Below are positions 1-8,296 of a stretch of DNA of 64,000 nucleotides, piece after piece. The position numbers and the translations under genes are program-made. Source of the DNA: Aurantimonas sp. HBX-1 (GTDB lineage Bacteria > Pseudomonadota > Alphaproteobacteria > Rhizobiales > Rhizobiaceae); contig NZ_CP090066.1 of assembly GCF_021391535.1 (NCBI RefSeq), forward strand, positions 2,493,501 to 2,557,500, written 5' to 3'. A model generated the notes under the pieces. That model saw nothing but the letters and a program-made list of their open reading frames with translations. It searched no databases and was not told the DNA's origin. The stretch's first letter is position 1. Every line of letters begins with the position of its first letter.

Positions 1-898
1 CGATGAAATCGTCGCCGGCCTTGGCCTGGGCGATGACGTGCTCGCCATTGACCTTGTTGACCGTCGCGTCGCCGTCGCCGTGAAAGGCGATGGTCGGAAT
101 GCCGGTGCCGCGCCCCGTCGAGGGGGCGCCGCCCTTGCTCATCGCCGCAAACGCCGAGGCGACGTCGCGGGCGGCCCCGCAGGCGAGGCCCGAATGCACC
201 CCGACGGCGGCGAACAGATCCGGATAGGTGGCGCCCATGATTGCCGCCTGGGCGCCGCCCGCCGACAGGCCGGCGACATAGACGCGCTTCGGGTCGACGC
301 CGAATTCGGCGATGACCTCGCGGGTGATGCCGGCGATCAGCGACGGCTCGCCGCGCTCGCGCTCCTGGTCGGCGGCAGAGAACCAGTTCCAGCACTTGGA
401 GCTGTTGGCGGCCTTCGACTGTGCTGGATAGACGACGAGAAAGCCGAATTCCTCCGCCAGTTCGTTCATGCGGGTGCCGGCGGCAAAGTCGTCCGGCGAC
501 TGGGTGCAGCCGTGCAGCATGACGACCAGCGGCAGCGCCCGCCCGGCGGGCTTGCTGGGGACGTAGAGCTTGTAGTCGCGCGTGCCGGCGGTATTGGCGA
601 AGAGCCGGGTCTCGAACCGTGCGCCCGCCGGCACCGGAACGTCGTGTGGCGACGCCGGCTCGGCGCCTGTGCGCCTGACGGCGCCGGCATCCGCCATGCG
701 GCGCCAGCGTTCCGCGAGGCCGGCCGGGAATGCAGAGGGGGCTGCTCGCGGGCGCGGGGTGGCGGCACGGTCCTCGGCTGCCGCCCCGGATCCGCTCTTG
801 CGGCCGGTGCCGCCGAGCATGGCCATCGCCTCGTTCAGGCGACCCCGGCGGGTCAGCCGCATGACTTCCATCATGTCGATTCCGGATAGTGGCTTCAT
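1..898 (-). CDS. PHB depolymerase family esterase (3' end outside window)
   Basis: This is an alpha/beta-hydrolase esterase of the polyhydroxybutyrate-depolymerase/LpqC type, likely hydrolysing polyester or short ester substrates. The reverse-strand frame stays open to the window edge, so the C-terminus is missing. An oxyanion-type motif MLHGCTQSPDDFA is followed by the nucleophile elbow GLSAGG and, near the edge, an IAFHGDGDATV segment that should carry the catalytic Asp. The ATG at 898 has a strong AGGAAGGGGAA ribosome-binding site. The N-terminus (MKPLSGIDMMEVMRLTRRG) is not a signal peptide; an Ala/Arg/Pro-rich linker of about 50 residues precedes the hydrolase fold. It lies 42 nt downstream of the ribbon-helix-helix gene on the same strand, so the two are probably co-transcribed. 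The family is clear; the actual substrate is inferred. Confidence 0.85.
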   Translation of the reverse strand, partial: MKPLSGIDMMEVMRLTRRGRLNEAMAMLGGTGRKSGSGAAAEDRAATPRPRAAPSAFPAGLAERWRRMADAGAVRRTGAEPASPHDVPVPAGARFETRLFANTAGTRDYKLYVPSKPAGRALPLVVMLHGCTQSPDDFAAGTRMNELAEEFGFLVVYPAQSKAANSSKCWNWFSAADQERERGEPSLIAGITREVIAEFGVDPKRVYVAGLSAGGAQAAIMGATYPDLFAAVGVHSGLACGAARDVASAFAAMSKGGAPSTGRGTGIPTIAFHGDGDATVNKVNGEHVIAQAKAGDDFI

Positions 899-940
899 GG
901 AATTCCCCTTCCTGGGGTGAATCTGCTGCGGCCTATCGGG

Positions 941-1357
941 TCAGCCGATGCGGCCGCGAAGAGCTGCCTTGACGGCGGGACTGGCTTGCAGCGAGCCGAG
1001 CACGTGCAGCGAGGCGATGGTGTCGAGCGCGAGTTCGGCGGAAACGTCCGGATCGATGATCGCGAGGCCGAGGACGTTGAGCGCAAGGGTCTCCCCCCTA
1101 GCCCGGAAATCCTCGAGGTCCGATCGCGTCACCCGCCGCAGCCCGAGGTCCAAGGAGCGGCGCGCCGCGGACTGGCGGACCGCATGCTCGTGGCGTTCCA
1201 GCTGGTTGCGGATGGCAGTGCGGATGAAGTCGGTGCGGTTCGAGTAGAACCCCTCCTTCACCAGCAGCTCGATCTGGCCGAGATCGACGAAGCCGAGATT
1301 GATGGTGATTTTCTCGCTGTCGGCGACGGCTTTCGCCGTCTGGATCTCGTTTGCCAT
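941..1357 (-). CDS. Ribbon-helix-helix (CopG-type) transcriptional regulator
   Basis: A 138-residue protein with an N-terminal ribbon-helix-helix segment: a short strand (EKITINLGFVDLGQ), then helices with the typical EGFYSNRTDFIRTAIR signature, so it probably binds DNA as a dimer. The C-terminal half (about residues 70-138) matches nothing I recognise beyond rhizobial RHH proteins of similar layout. I chose ATG 1357 because GGAGAGACATTTCG sits just before it; the frame also stays open upstream to 1441. It precedes the PHB-depolymerase-type esterase on the same strand and may regulate that gene and itself (inference). Confidence 0.75.
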   Translation of the reverse strand: MANEIQTAKAVADSEKITINLGFVDLGQIELLVKEGFYSNRTDFIRTAIRNQLERHEHAVRQSAARRSLDLGLRRVTRSDLEDFRARGETLALNVLGLAIIDPDVSAELALDTIASLHVLGSLQASPAVKAALRGRIG

Positions 1358-1457
1358 CGAAATGTCTCTCCATCCGTGTGGATGGTAGATGGATGGGCTG
1401 GCCGAGCGCCGCAAGGCCCCGTCGCCGAATTCGCTCCGCACCAGCCGTCCGCCCGGA

Positions 1458-1463
1458 ATTATA
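1458..1463 (-). promoter_or_regulatory. Possible -10 element (TATAAT) for the RHH/esterase pair
   Basis: A perfect TATAAT hexamer on the minus strand lies about 100 nt before the RHH start, in the divergent gap shared with the NUDIX gene. No convincing -35 is visible at 16-18 nt, so this is a tentative call. Confidence 0.3.
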
Positions 1464-1557
1464 TACCGTGATCGCGAGAATATTTGTGGATCGGGGTGAC
1501 AGTACCTAAGTGTTTCAGACTTCTTATCGTTCCCGATTGCCGCATCGCCCTGTAAGC

Positions 1558-2106
1558 ATGGGTGACGCTCCCGATTCGGACAGTCTGCCGACGGAGCCGG
1601 ATGCCGCCATGCCGAAGACCAAACGCCGCAAGCAGTTCGCCGCCCTGCCCTTCCAGGCTGGCGCCGAAGGCGTCGAGGTACTGCTGGTAACCTCCCGCGA
1701 CACCGGGCGATGGGTCATCCCGAAAGGCTGGCCGATGAAGAACCGGCGTCCGCACCGGGCCGCGGCCATCGAGGCCTACGAGGAAGCGGGCGTCGTCGGC
1801 AAGGCCGACAAGACCGCGCTCGGCACCTACGATTACGACAAGCGGATCGAAACGGGCGCGATCCCGTGCCGCGTCACGGTATTCCCGATGAAGGTGGCGC
1901 AGCTCCTCGACGAGTGGCCGGAAAGCGCCGAGCGCCGGCGCGCCTGGCACCCGGTCGAGCAGGCGAGCGAACTGGTCGAGGAGCCGGAGCTGCAGGCGAT
2001 CCTGCGCGCCTTCGGTTCGCGCGCGGCCAAGCAGCGCGGCGGGTCCGCCAAGGCCGCCTCCGCCAAGACCCTCAAGGAAGAGGACGGGGTGTCTCGCGCG
2101 GGGTGA
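1558..2106 (+). CDS. NUDIX hydrolase
   Basis: A NUDIX-fold pyrophosphohydrolase of about 182 residues. The NUDIX box region reads GWPMKNRRPHRAAAIEAYEE followed by AGV, with the metal-binding Glu residues in the helix; the GWP...AAxxEAYEEAG form is typical of rhizobial NUDIX proteins resembling diphosphoinositol-polyphosphate or dinucleotide hydrolases. The C-terminus is a Lys/Ala-rich tail (about residues 155-182). The frame opens at GTG 1510, but ATG 1558 (MGDAPDSD) is the more natural start; ATG 1609 (MPKTKRRKQF) is possible. It is a single gene, divergent from the RHH regulator. The substrate cannot be deduced. Confidence 0.8.
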   Translation: MGDAPDSDSLPTEPDAAMPKTKRRKQFAALPFQAGAEGVEVLLVTSRDTGRWVIPKGWPMKNRRPHRAAAIEAYEEAGVVGKADKTALGTYDYDKRIETGAIPCRVTVFPMKVAQLLDEWPESAERRRAWHPVEQASELVEEPELQAILRAFGSRAAKQRGGSAKAASAKTLKEEDGVSRAG

Positions 2107-2149
2107 CCCGTCAGGGTCGGCAGCTGCACCCGGGCCGGCGCGCGAAGGC

Positions 2150-2824
2150 TTATTCCGAGAGGCTCGCCGCCAGGGCCTGCAGCTTGTGGGTCAGGTGCTC
2201 GCGCAGCAGCCGCCCGAGATGCTCGCCTTCACGCGCCTCGAGCGCCGCCGCGATGGCCTCGTGCTCGGCGGTCGCGGCCAGCCAGCGTTCCGGCGTCAGG
2301 TTCGCCTGGTAGCGCGCCCGGTAGACCCGGCGCGCCAGGATCGAATGGTGCTGCACCAGCGTCGGGCTGCGCGCCGCCGACAGGATCGCCGAATGGATCG
2401 CCTGGTTGATGGCGAAATAGGCGGGACGGTCCTGGTTCTCGTAGGCGCCGCGGAGCCGCACCGTATCGGCGCCGATGGCGGCGATCTCGGCGTCGGTGGC
2501 CCGCGTCGCCGCCAGTTCGCCCGCCAGCCCCTCCAGCACGGCGACCAGCGGAAACAGCTCGGCGAGTTCCGACAGACTCTGCGACGCGACCACCGCCCCG
2601 CGATTGGGCAGCAACGTCACGAAGCCCTCGTGGGCCAGCACCTTGATCGCCTCGCGGATCGGCGTCCGGGAGACGCCGAACCGCTCCGTCAGCAGCCTTT
2701 CCGGGACCTTCTCGCCGGGCGTCAACTCGCCCTCCATGATCATCCGGCGTAGCCGGTCCGTCAGTTCCACGGCAAGGGCCGGCCGCGCGAGCGGGCCGTC
2801 ACGGCGCGGATTGGCAAGGCTCAT
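2150..2824 (-). CDS. GntR family regulator (FadR/FCD subfamily)
   Basis: A 224-residue regulator with an N-terminal winged helix (about residues 14-80: LTERFGVSRTPIREAIKVLA is the GntR recognition signature) and a C-terminal all-helical FCD domain that binds a small carboxylate, often with a metal held by His residues (NQAIHSAIL, EHEAI). Its ATG overlaps the stop of the upstream FAD/Fe-S dehydrogenase by 4 nt (ATGA), so it is translationally coupled to that gene. This suggests local, feedback control of the hydroxyacid/TRAP/CoA block. Candidate operators are the two palindromes at 5846-5868. Confidence 0.9.
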   Translation of the reverse strand: MSLANPRRDGPLARPALAVELTDRLRRMIMEGELTPGEKVPERLLTERFGVSRTPIREAIKVLAHEGFVTLLPNRGAVVASQSLSELAELFPLVAVLEGLAGELAATRATDAEIAAIGADTVRLRGAYENQDRPAYFAINQAIHSAILSAARSPTLVQHHSILARRVYRARYQANLTPERWLAATAEHEAIAAALEAREGEHLGRLLREHLTHKLQALAASLSE

Positions 2825-5793
2825 CGGCTCACTCCCCCTTCGCGGGCTTGCGCTGCGGACACCGCGGCCGGCTCGAGCGCCGCCGCCAGAACCTGCGCGA
2901 CATGCAGCGCCTGGCGCTTCGCACCGTCGTCGATCTGGTGGCGGCAGGACGTGCCGTCGGCGACGATCACCGCGTCGGCGGGCGCCGCGCGCACCGCCGG
3001 CAGCAGCGACAGCTCGCCCATCGCCATGGAGATGTCGATCGTCGCCGCATCGTAGCCGAACGCCCCCGCCATGCCGCAGCAGGATGATTCCACCACCGAC
3101 AGGTCGATCTCCGGGATCAGCCGCAGCGCTCCCTCGACCGACGACATGGCGCCGAAGGCCTTCTGGTGGCAGTGGCCGTGCAGCAGCGCCGGCCGGCCGA
3201 GCGGGCGAAGCGGCAGGCTGAGCCGCCCGGCCTTCTGCTCGCGCATCAGGAATTCCTCGAAGAGCAGCGAATGCTCGGCGACGCGTGCCGCCGCTGCGCC
3301 CGGCACCAGCGCCAGGAACTCGTCCCGCAGCGTGAAGATGCAGGAGGGCTCCAGCCCGACGACGCTCCAGCCGCGATCGATCTCCGGCAGCAGCGCGGCG
3401 ATGGTGCGCTCGGCCTCGGCTTTCGCCCGGTCGAGCATGCCCGCGGCGAGATAGGTGCGGCCGCAGCAGAGCGGCCGCCCGCCCTGCGGCACCGCGGCGG
3501 TCTTCACGGCATAGCCGGCGGCTTCCAGCACGCGCACGGCGGCCCGCAGCGTCTCCGGATCGAACCAGCGCCCGAACGTGTCGGCAAACAGCACCACGCC
3601 TTTAGTCTCTTGCTGCCGCCCGGCCACAGCGCCCTCGCCGTCGCGGAACCAGTCGCGCCGGAAGCGCGGCAGCGAGCGGCGACGGGACAGTCCGACCAGC
3701 CGTTCCGACAGCGCTGCCAGCGCCGGGACGCGATCGCGCAGGCCGACCAGGCCGGACAGCCGGGCCGCCACCGGCGCGTAACGCGGCAGGGCGGCGATCA
3801 GCCGGTCCTTCAGCGAGTAGCCTTTCACCCGACCGCGCTGGTAGAGCACCTCGCTCTTCATCTTCGCCATGTCGACGCCGGTGGGACATTCCCGCCGGCA
3901 GGCCTTGCACGACACACACAGCTGCAGCGTCTCGGCCATCTCGTCGGAGAACAGCGCGTCGCGGCCGAGCTGGCCGGACAGCGCCAGCCGCAGCGTATTG
4001 GCGCGGCCGCGCGTGACGTCCCGCTCGTTGCTTGTGACGCGGTAGCTCGGGCACATCACGGCGCCGGCGGATTTGCGGCAGGCGCCGTTGTTGTTGCACA
4101 TCTCGACGGCGCCCTGCAGGCCGCCCGCCGATCCCGGCCAGGCCGACCAGTCGAAGCCGGTGGCGAGGTCCTCGACCGCATAGCCGGGCGGATAGCGCAT
4201 CAGGCTGCGGTCATCCATCTTGGGCGCGGCGACGATCTTGCCGGGATTGAGCCGGTTGCCCGGGTCGAAGGCGGTCTTGACCTCTTCGAAAGCGGCGACG
4301 ATCCGGCTCCCGAACATCTGCTCGTGGAATTCCGAGCGGACGATGCCGTCGCCATGCTCGCCGGAATGCGAGCCCTTGTACTCGCGGACCATGGCGAACG
4401 CCTCCTCGGCGATCGCCCGCATCGCCTTGACGTCCTTGTCGAGCTTGATGTTGAGCACCGGGCGCACGTGCAGGCAGCCTTCCGAGGCGTGCGCGTACCA
4501 GGTGCCGCGGGTGCCGTGCTTCTCGAAGATCGCCGTCAGCCGGTCTGTGTAGTCCGCGAGGTGCTCCAGCGGCACGGCGCAGTCCTCGACGAAGGAGACC
4601 GGCTTTCCCTCCTCCTTCATCGACATCATGATGTTGAGCCCGGCGGCGCGCAATTCGGCGATGGCGGTCTGCAGCTTCAGGTCTGCCACCGCGACGACGC
4701 CGCCCTCGTGCAGCCCGCCGCGCCCGAAGCCGTAGCCGAGCCCGGCCATGACGTCCTCGAGCGCCGCCATGCTGGCGGCGTTCTCGTCCGGCTCGTCGGC
4801 GAACTCGACCAGCAGCAGCGCCGCCGGATCGCCCTCGACGAAGGCCTCCAGCGTCGGCACGAACATGTCGATCCTGCGGGCAAGGCCGATCATCGTCGCG
4901 TCGACGAGTTCGACCGAGGTGGGTTTCAGCGCCACGAGATGCTGGGCAGCCTCCATCGCGGCACGGAAGGTCGGGAAATGGCAGGCGCCGAGCAGCCTCG
5001 TCGGCTTCGGCAGCGGCGACAGGGCGATCTCGATCGCCGTCGAGATGGCGAGCGTGCCTTCCGACCCGACGAGGAGATGCGCCAGGTTCACCGGCTCGGC
5101 CGCCGGAGTCAGCGCGTCGATATTGTAGCCGCCGACCCGCCGCTGCACCGTCGGGAAGCGCCGGGCGATCTCGTCTGCCTCCCGCCGGCCGAGCGCCAGC
5201 ATGGCGGCGACGAGGTCGCGCGGTGGCTCGCCCGCGGCATTCTGGTCGAGCCGGCCGAAATGGCCCGCCGTTCCGTCGGAAAGGATCGCGTCGATGGCGA
5301 TGACGTTGTCGCGGGTCGTGCCGTAGCGCAGCGACCGCGCCCCGCAGGAATTGTTGCCGACCATGCCGCCGATCGTCGCCCGCGAGGCGGTCGAGACGTC
5401 GACGGGAAACCACAGGCCGTGCGGCCTTAGCAGCCGGTTGAGGTCGTCGAGCACGATGCCCGGCTCGACCAGCGCGCGCCGCCCGGCGACGTCGAGCTCC
5501 AGCAGGCGGTTCAGATATTTCGACGTGTCGACGATCAGCCCGGAATTCACCGTCTGGCCGCATTGCGAGGTGCCGCCGCCCCGCATGGTCAGCGGAACAC
5601 CCTCTTCGCGGGCCGCGTCGAGCGCCGCCGCCACGTCGGCGGCGGTCTTCGCCACGACGACGCCGGCCGGCATGATCTGGTAGATCGAGGCGTCCGTCGC
5701 GTAGCGGCCGCGGGTGAAGCGGTCGAGATGCACCTCGCCCGCGATGTCGCGGGACAGTCGGCGCGCCAAGCCCGGCCGGATCATCTCCCCCAT
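2821..5793 (-). CDS. FAD-binding and Fe-S-binding D-2-hydroxyacid dehydrogenase (YdiJ/GlcD-GlcF type fusion)
   Basis: A 990-residue fusion. An N-terminal FAD_binding_4 domain carries the PP-loop type motifs MRGGGTSQCGQ and GGMVGNNSCGARSLRYG. A FAD-oxidase C-terminal domain follows (about residues 260-530), then a ferredoxin-like 4Fe-4S segment with CNNNGACRKSAG...CPSYRVT and CVSCKACRRECPTGVDM. The C-terminal CCG-type domains contain CCGRTYLAAG and HGHCHQKAFG...SSCCGMAGAFG. The family oxidises D-2-hydroxy acids (lactate, glycolate, 2-hydroxyglutarate) and passes electrons to quinone or an ETF-like acceptor. ATG 5793 has GGGGAG upstream. It overlaps the GntR gene by 4 nt and is divergent from the aminotransferase; with that gene it suggests glycolate to glyoxylate chemistry (inference). 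Confidence 0.88.
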   Translation of the reverse strand: MGEMIRPGLARRLSRDIAGEVHLDRFTRGRYATDASIYQIMPAGVVVAKTAADVAAALDAAREEGVPLTMRGGGTSQCGQTVNSGLIVDTSKYLNRLLELDVAGRRALVEPGIVLDDLNRLLRPHGLWFPVDVSTASRATIGGMVGNNSCGARSLRYGTTRDNVIAIDAILSDGTAGHFGRLDQNAAGEPPRDLVAAMLALGRREADEIARRFPTVQRRVGGYNIDALTPAAEPVNLAHLLVGSEGTLAISTAIEIALSPLPKPTRLLGACHFPTFRAAMEAAQHLVALKPTSVELVDATMIGLARRIDMFVPTLEAFVEGDPAALLLVEFADEPDENAASMAALEDVMAGLGYGFGRGGLHEGGVVAVADLKLQTAIAELRAAGLNIMMSMKEEGKPVSFVEDCAVPLEHLADYTDRLTAIFEKHGTRGTWYAHASEGCLHVRPVLNIKLDKDVKAMRAIAEEAFAMVREYKGSHSGEHGDGIVRSEFHEQMFGSRIVAAFEEVKTAFDPGNRLNPGKIVAAPKMDDRSLMRYPPGYAVEDLATGFDWSAWPGSAGGLQGAVEMCNNNGACRKSAGAVMCPSYRVTSNERDVTRGRANTLRLALSGQLGRDALFSDEMAETLQLCVSCKACRRECPTGVDMAKMKSEVLYQRGRVKGYSLKDRLIAALPRYAPVAARLSGLVGLRDRVPALAALSERLVGLSRRRSLPRFRRDWFRDGEGAVAGRQQETKGVVLFADTFGRWFDPETLRAAVRVLEAAGYAVKTAAVPQGGRPLCCGRTYLAAGMLDRAKAEAERTIAALLPEIDRGWSVVGLEPSCIFTLRDEFLALVPGAAAARVAEHSLLFEEFLMREQKAGRLSLPLRPLGRPALLHGHCHQKAFGAMSSVEGALRLIPEIDLSVVESSCCGMAGAFGYDAATIDISMAMGELSLLPAVRAAPADAVIVADGTSCRHQIDDGAKRQALHVAQVLAAALEPAAVSAAQAREGGVSR

Positions 5794-5833
5794 TCTGCCC
5801 GGCTCCCCCTGCGGCGATTATCACGTTGGCCGC

Positions 5834-5868
5834 TTGACACGCATAATGAATTCATAATCCAATTGGAT
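5834..5868. promoter_or_regulatory. Divergent promoter/operator region with two palindromes
   Basis: This is an AT-rich island in otherwise GC-rich DNA, between the FAD/Fe-S dehydrogenase (-) and the aminotransferase (+). It contains TTGACA (5834-5839), the perfect palindrome ATGAATTCAT (5846-5855) and the perfect palindrome ATCCAATTGGAT (5857-5868), separated by one base. A -35/-10 pair for the plus strand is plausible (TTGACA, then TAATCC after 15 nt, a short spacer). The palindromes are good candidates for the GntR operator. Confidence 0.55.
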
Positions 5869-5952
5869 TGCAAAATTCCATGGCGCCGGCAAGAGCGCGG
5901 GAGAGAGATGGATCGGGTGCGACAGCGCGTGCGATCCCGGGGAGACGCCATC

Positions 5953-7149
5953 GTGACCTACCGAGCCGGCCGGCATTTTCTGCAGATTCCCGGCCCCACC
6001 AACGTTCCGGACCGCGTGCTGCGCGCGATGGACATGCCGACGATCGACCATCGCGGACCGGACTTCCAGGCGATGGCGAAGCGGGTGCTGACCGGCATCC
6101 GCAGCGTCTTCAGGACGACCAATCCGGTGGTGATCTATCCGGGTTCCGGCACCGGCGCCTGGGAAGCGGCGCTGGTCAACACGCTCTCGCCGGGCGATCT
6201 CGTGCTGATGTACGAGAGCGGCCACTTCGCCTCCCTGTGGAAGAAGCTGGCCGAGCGGCTGGGGCTGCGGACCGAGTTCATCGCCGGCGACTGGTGCCAT
6301 GGGGCCGATGCCGCGGCGATCGGCGAGCGGCTGAAGGCCGACACCGGGCACGAGATCAAGGCGGTCTGCGTCGTCCACAACGAGACCTCGACGGGCTGCG
6401 TCTCGCCCATCGCCGACATCCGCAAGGCGATCGACGCGGCCGGTCATCCCGCCCTGTTCCTCGTCGACACGATCTCCTCGCTCGCCTCGATCGACTACCG
6501 CCACGACGAATGGGGCGTCGACGTCACCATCAGCGGCTCGCAGAAGGGCCTGATGCTGCCGCCGGGCCTTTCCTTCAACGCCCTCTCCGACAAGGCGATC
6601 GCCGCCCAGGCGGGCGCGAAGCTGCCGCGCTCCTACTGGGCGTGGGACGAGATGCTGGCGATGAATCCCAACGGCTTTTTCCCTTCGACCCCGGCGACCA
6701 ACCTGCTCTACGGCCTCGACGCGGCGCTGGAGATGCTGGACGAGGAAGGCCTCGAGAACGTCTTCGCCCGCCACCAGCGCCACGCCGCGGCGACGCGCGC
6801 CGCCGTCGGCGCCTGGGGGCTGGAAGTGCTGTGCGCCAACCCGGCGCAGCACTCCGGCGCGCTGACCGCCGTCATGATGCCGGACGGCAAGGGCGCCGAC
6901 GCGCTGCGCAGGACAATTCTCGAGCATTTCGACATGTCGCTCGGCGCCGGCCTGTCGAAGCTCGCCGACCGGATCTTCCGCATCGGCCATCTCGGCGACT
7001 TCAACGATCTCACCCTCGTCGGAACGCTGGGAGGCGTCGAGATGGGGCTGAAGCTGGCCGGTGTGAAGCACCGATCCGGCGGCGTCGACGCGGCGATGAA
7101 GGTACTCGCCGCGGCAGCACCGGCGGAGGCACGACAGGCGGCGGAGTAG
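5953..7149 (+). CDS. Class V aminotransferase, serine-glyoxylate aminotransferase type
   Basis: A PLP enzyme of about 398 residues. The N-terminus RHFLQIPGPTNVPDRVLRAM is diagnostic of serine-glyoxylate/alanine-glyoxylate aminotransferases. PLP-phosphate contacts are in YPGSGTGAWEAAL, the cofactor Asp in LFLVDTISSLAS, and the Schiff-base lysine is K198 in SGSQKGLMLPPG. The expected reaction is glyoxylate + serine (or alanine) to glycine + hydroxypyruvate (or pyruvate). I prefer GTG 5953, preceded by GGGGAGACG, because it matches the family N-terminus; ATG 5908 in frame would add 15 residues. It starts the plus-strand run that includes the TRAP genes and supplies glycine to the gcv genes further down (inference). 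Confidence 0.85.
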   Translation: MTYRAGRHFLQIPGPTNVPDRVLRAMDMPTIDHRGPDFQAMAKRVLTGIRSVFRTTNPVVIYPGSGTGAWEAALVNTLSPGDLVLMYESGHFASLWKKLAERLGLRTEFIAGDWCHGADAAAIGERLKADTGHEIKAVCVVHNETSTGCVSPIADIRKAIDAAGHPALFLVDTISSLASIDYRHDEWGVDVTISGSQKGLMLPPGLSFNALSDKAIAAQAGAKLPRSYWAWDEMLAMNPNGFFPSTPATNLLYGLDAALEMLDEEGLENVFARHQRHAAATRAAVGAWGLEVLCANPAQHSGALTAVMMPDGKGADALRRTILEHFDMSLGAGLSKLADRIFRIGHLGDFNDLTLVGTLGGVEMGLKLAGVKHRSGGVDAAMKVLAAAAPAEARQAAE

Positions 7150-7219
7150 GCAGGGCGGAGAAGACGAACAGGCGGTTGAGGAGTCGCCTGCCAACGAAAA
7201 GATAACGGGAGGAAGACCA

Positions 7220-8194
7220 ATGACGATACGCAGATTGATGCTCGGCGTCGCCGCGGCGGCGCTGCTTGCCCCCACCGCCGGCGCCGGGGCGCAGGAATCC
7301 CTCGACCTCGGCCATGTCGGCGACCCCGGCTCGCTCTACGAGGCGACGGCGGAGAATTTCGCCGAATGCGTCGGCGCCAGCGGCAAGGCCACCGTGGATG
7401 TCTACGGTTCCTCGCAGCTCGGCAATGACGAGGAAATGCTGCAGAAGCTGAAGCTCGGGCAGATCGACTTTTCCATCCCCTCGTCCGTGATGAGCTCCGT
7501 GTCGCCGACCTTCGGCGTCTTCGAGATGCCGTATCTGATCAAGAGCCGCGACCACATGAAGAAGGTTCGCGACGGCATGCGCGACACCTTCGTCGACGCC
7601 GCCGCCGAGCGCGGCTACCAGATCCTCGGCTTCTGGGAGAACGGCTTCCGGCACGTCACCAACAACGTCAAGCCGGTCAACGTCCCCGCCGACCTCCAGG
7701 GCATCAAGCTGCGCGTGCCGAAGGGCGAATGGCGGGTGAAGATGTTCCAGAGCTACGGCGCCAACCCGACGCCGATGGCCTTCTCGGAAGTGTTCACCGC
7801 GCTGCAGACCGGCGTCATCGACGGCCAGGAGAACCCGCTCGCGCAGATCTACTCGGGGCGGTTCCAGGAAGTGCAGAAGTTCATGTCGATGACCGGGCAC
7901 GTCTATTCGCCCGCCTTCCTCACGACGTCGACGCGCAACTGGGAGGGCTGGGACGACGAGCTGAAGACGGTCATCCAGGATTGCGCCACCAAGTCGAGCG
8001 ACTTCGCCTATGAGCGTTCGCAGCAGATGGACGACGAGCTCGTCGGCAAGATCGAGGAGGCGGGCGTCGCGGTCAACGAGGCCGACAAGGACGCGTTCAT
8101 CGCCGCGTCCAAGCCGATCTACGAGGAATTCGGCACGCAGGTCGAAGGCGGCCAGAAACTGGTCGAGGACATTCAGGCGCTCGCCGGCTCCTGA
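7220..8194 (+). CDS. dctP: TRAP transporter solute-binding protein (DctP family)
   Basis: A 324-residue periplasmic receptor with a Sec signal peptide (about residues 1-25, cleaved near GAGAQE). The DctP fold is shown by KLGQIDFSIPSSVMSSVSP, the carboxylate-binding Arg region (LQGIKLRVPKGEW) and the hallmark EVFTALQTGVIDGQENPLAQIYSGRF. TRAP receptors bind organic acids through a conserved Arg, so the ligand is probably a carboxylate. The neighbours suggest a hydroxy- or keto-acid feeding the dehydrogenase, CoA transferase and glycine-cleavage genes. The ATG follows GGGAGGAAGACCA. A strong hairpin separates it from dctQ. Confidence 0.92.
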   Translation: MTIRRLMLGVAAAALLAPTAGAGAQESLDLGHVGDPGSLYEATAENFAECVGASGKATVDVYGSSQLGNDEEMLQKLKLGQIDFSIPSSVMSSVSPTFGVFEMPYLIKSRDHMKKVRDGMRDTFVDAAAERGYQILGFWENGFRHVTNNVKPVNVPADLQGIKLRVPKGEWRVKMFQSYGANPTPMAFSEVFTALQTGVIDGQENPLAQIYSGRFQEVQKFMSMTGHVYSPAFLTTSTRNWEGWDDELKTVIQDCATKSSDFAYERSQQMDDELVGKIEEAGVAVNEADKDAFIAASKPIYEEFGTQVEGGQKLVEDIQALAGS

Positions 8195-8222
8195 GCCCCG
8201 ACGGCGCCTTCGTCCTTTCTCC

Positions 8223-8245
8223 GGGAGCCGGCCATGCCGGCTCCC
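8223..8245 (+). repeat. Intercistronic hairpin between dctP and dctQ
   Basis: A perfect 10-bp stem (GGGAGCCGGC / GCCGGCTCCC) with a 3-nt CAT loop and no U-tract follows. Hairpins here usually stabilise the upstream receptor mRNA and reduce permease expression; that role is inferred. Confidence 0.7.
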
Positions 8246-8296
8246 CTCTCCCTGCATGAACGATGAAACGGCGTCCGGCGGACGCGGGAGGCGATA

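Noticed and set aside
1510..1557. GTG start for the NUDIX hydrolase
   Set aside because: The extra 16 residues do not belong to the fold and no ribosome-binding site precedes it; ATG 1558 is more natural.
4211..5824. Alternative minus-strand frame over the FAD/Fe-S dehydrogenase
   Set aside because: Arg/Gly/Ala-rich shadow frame; the dehydrogenase frame carries all motifs.
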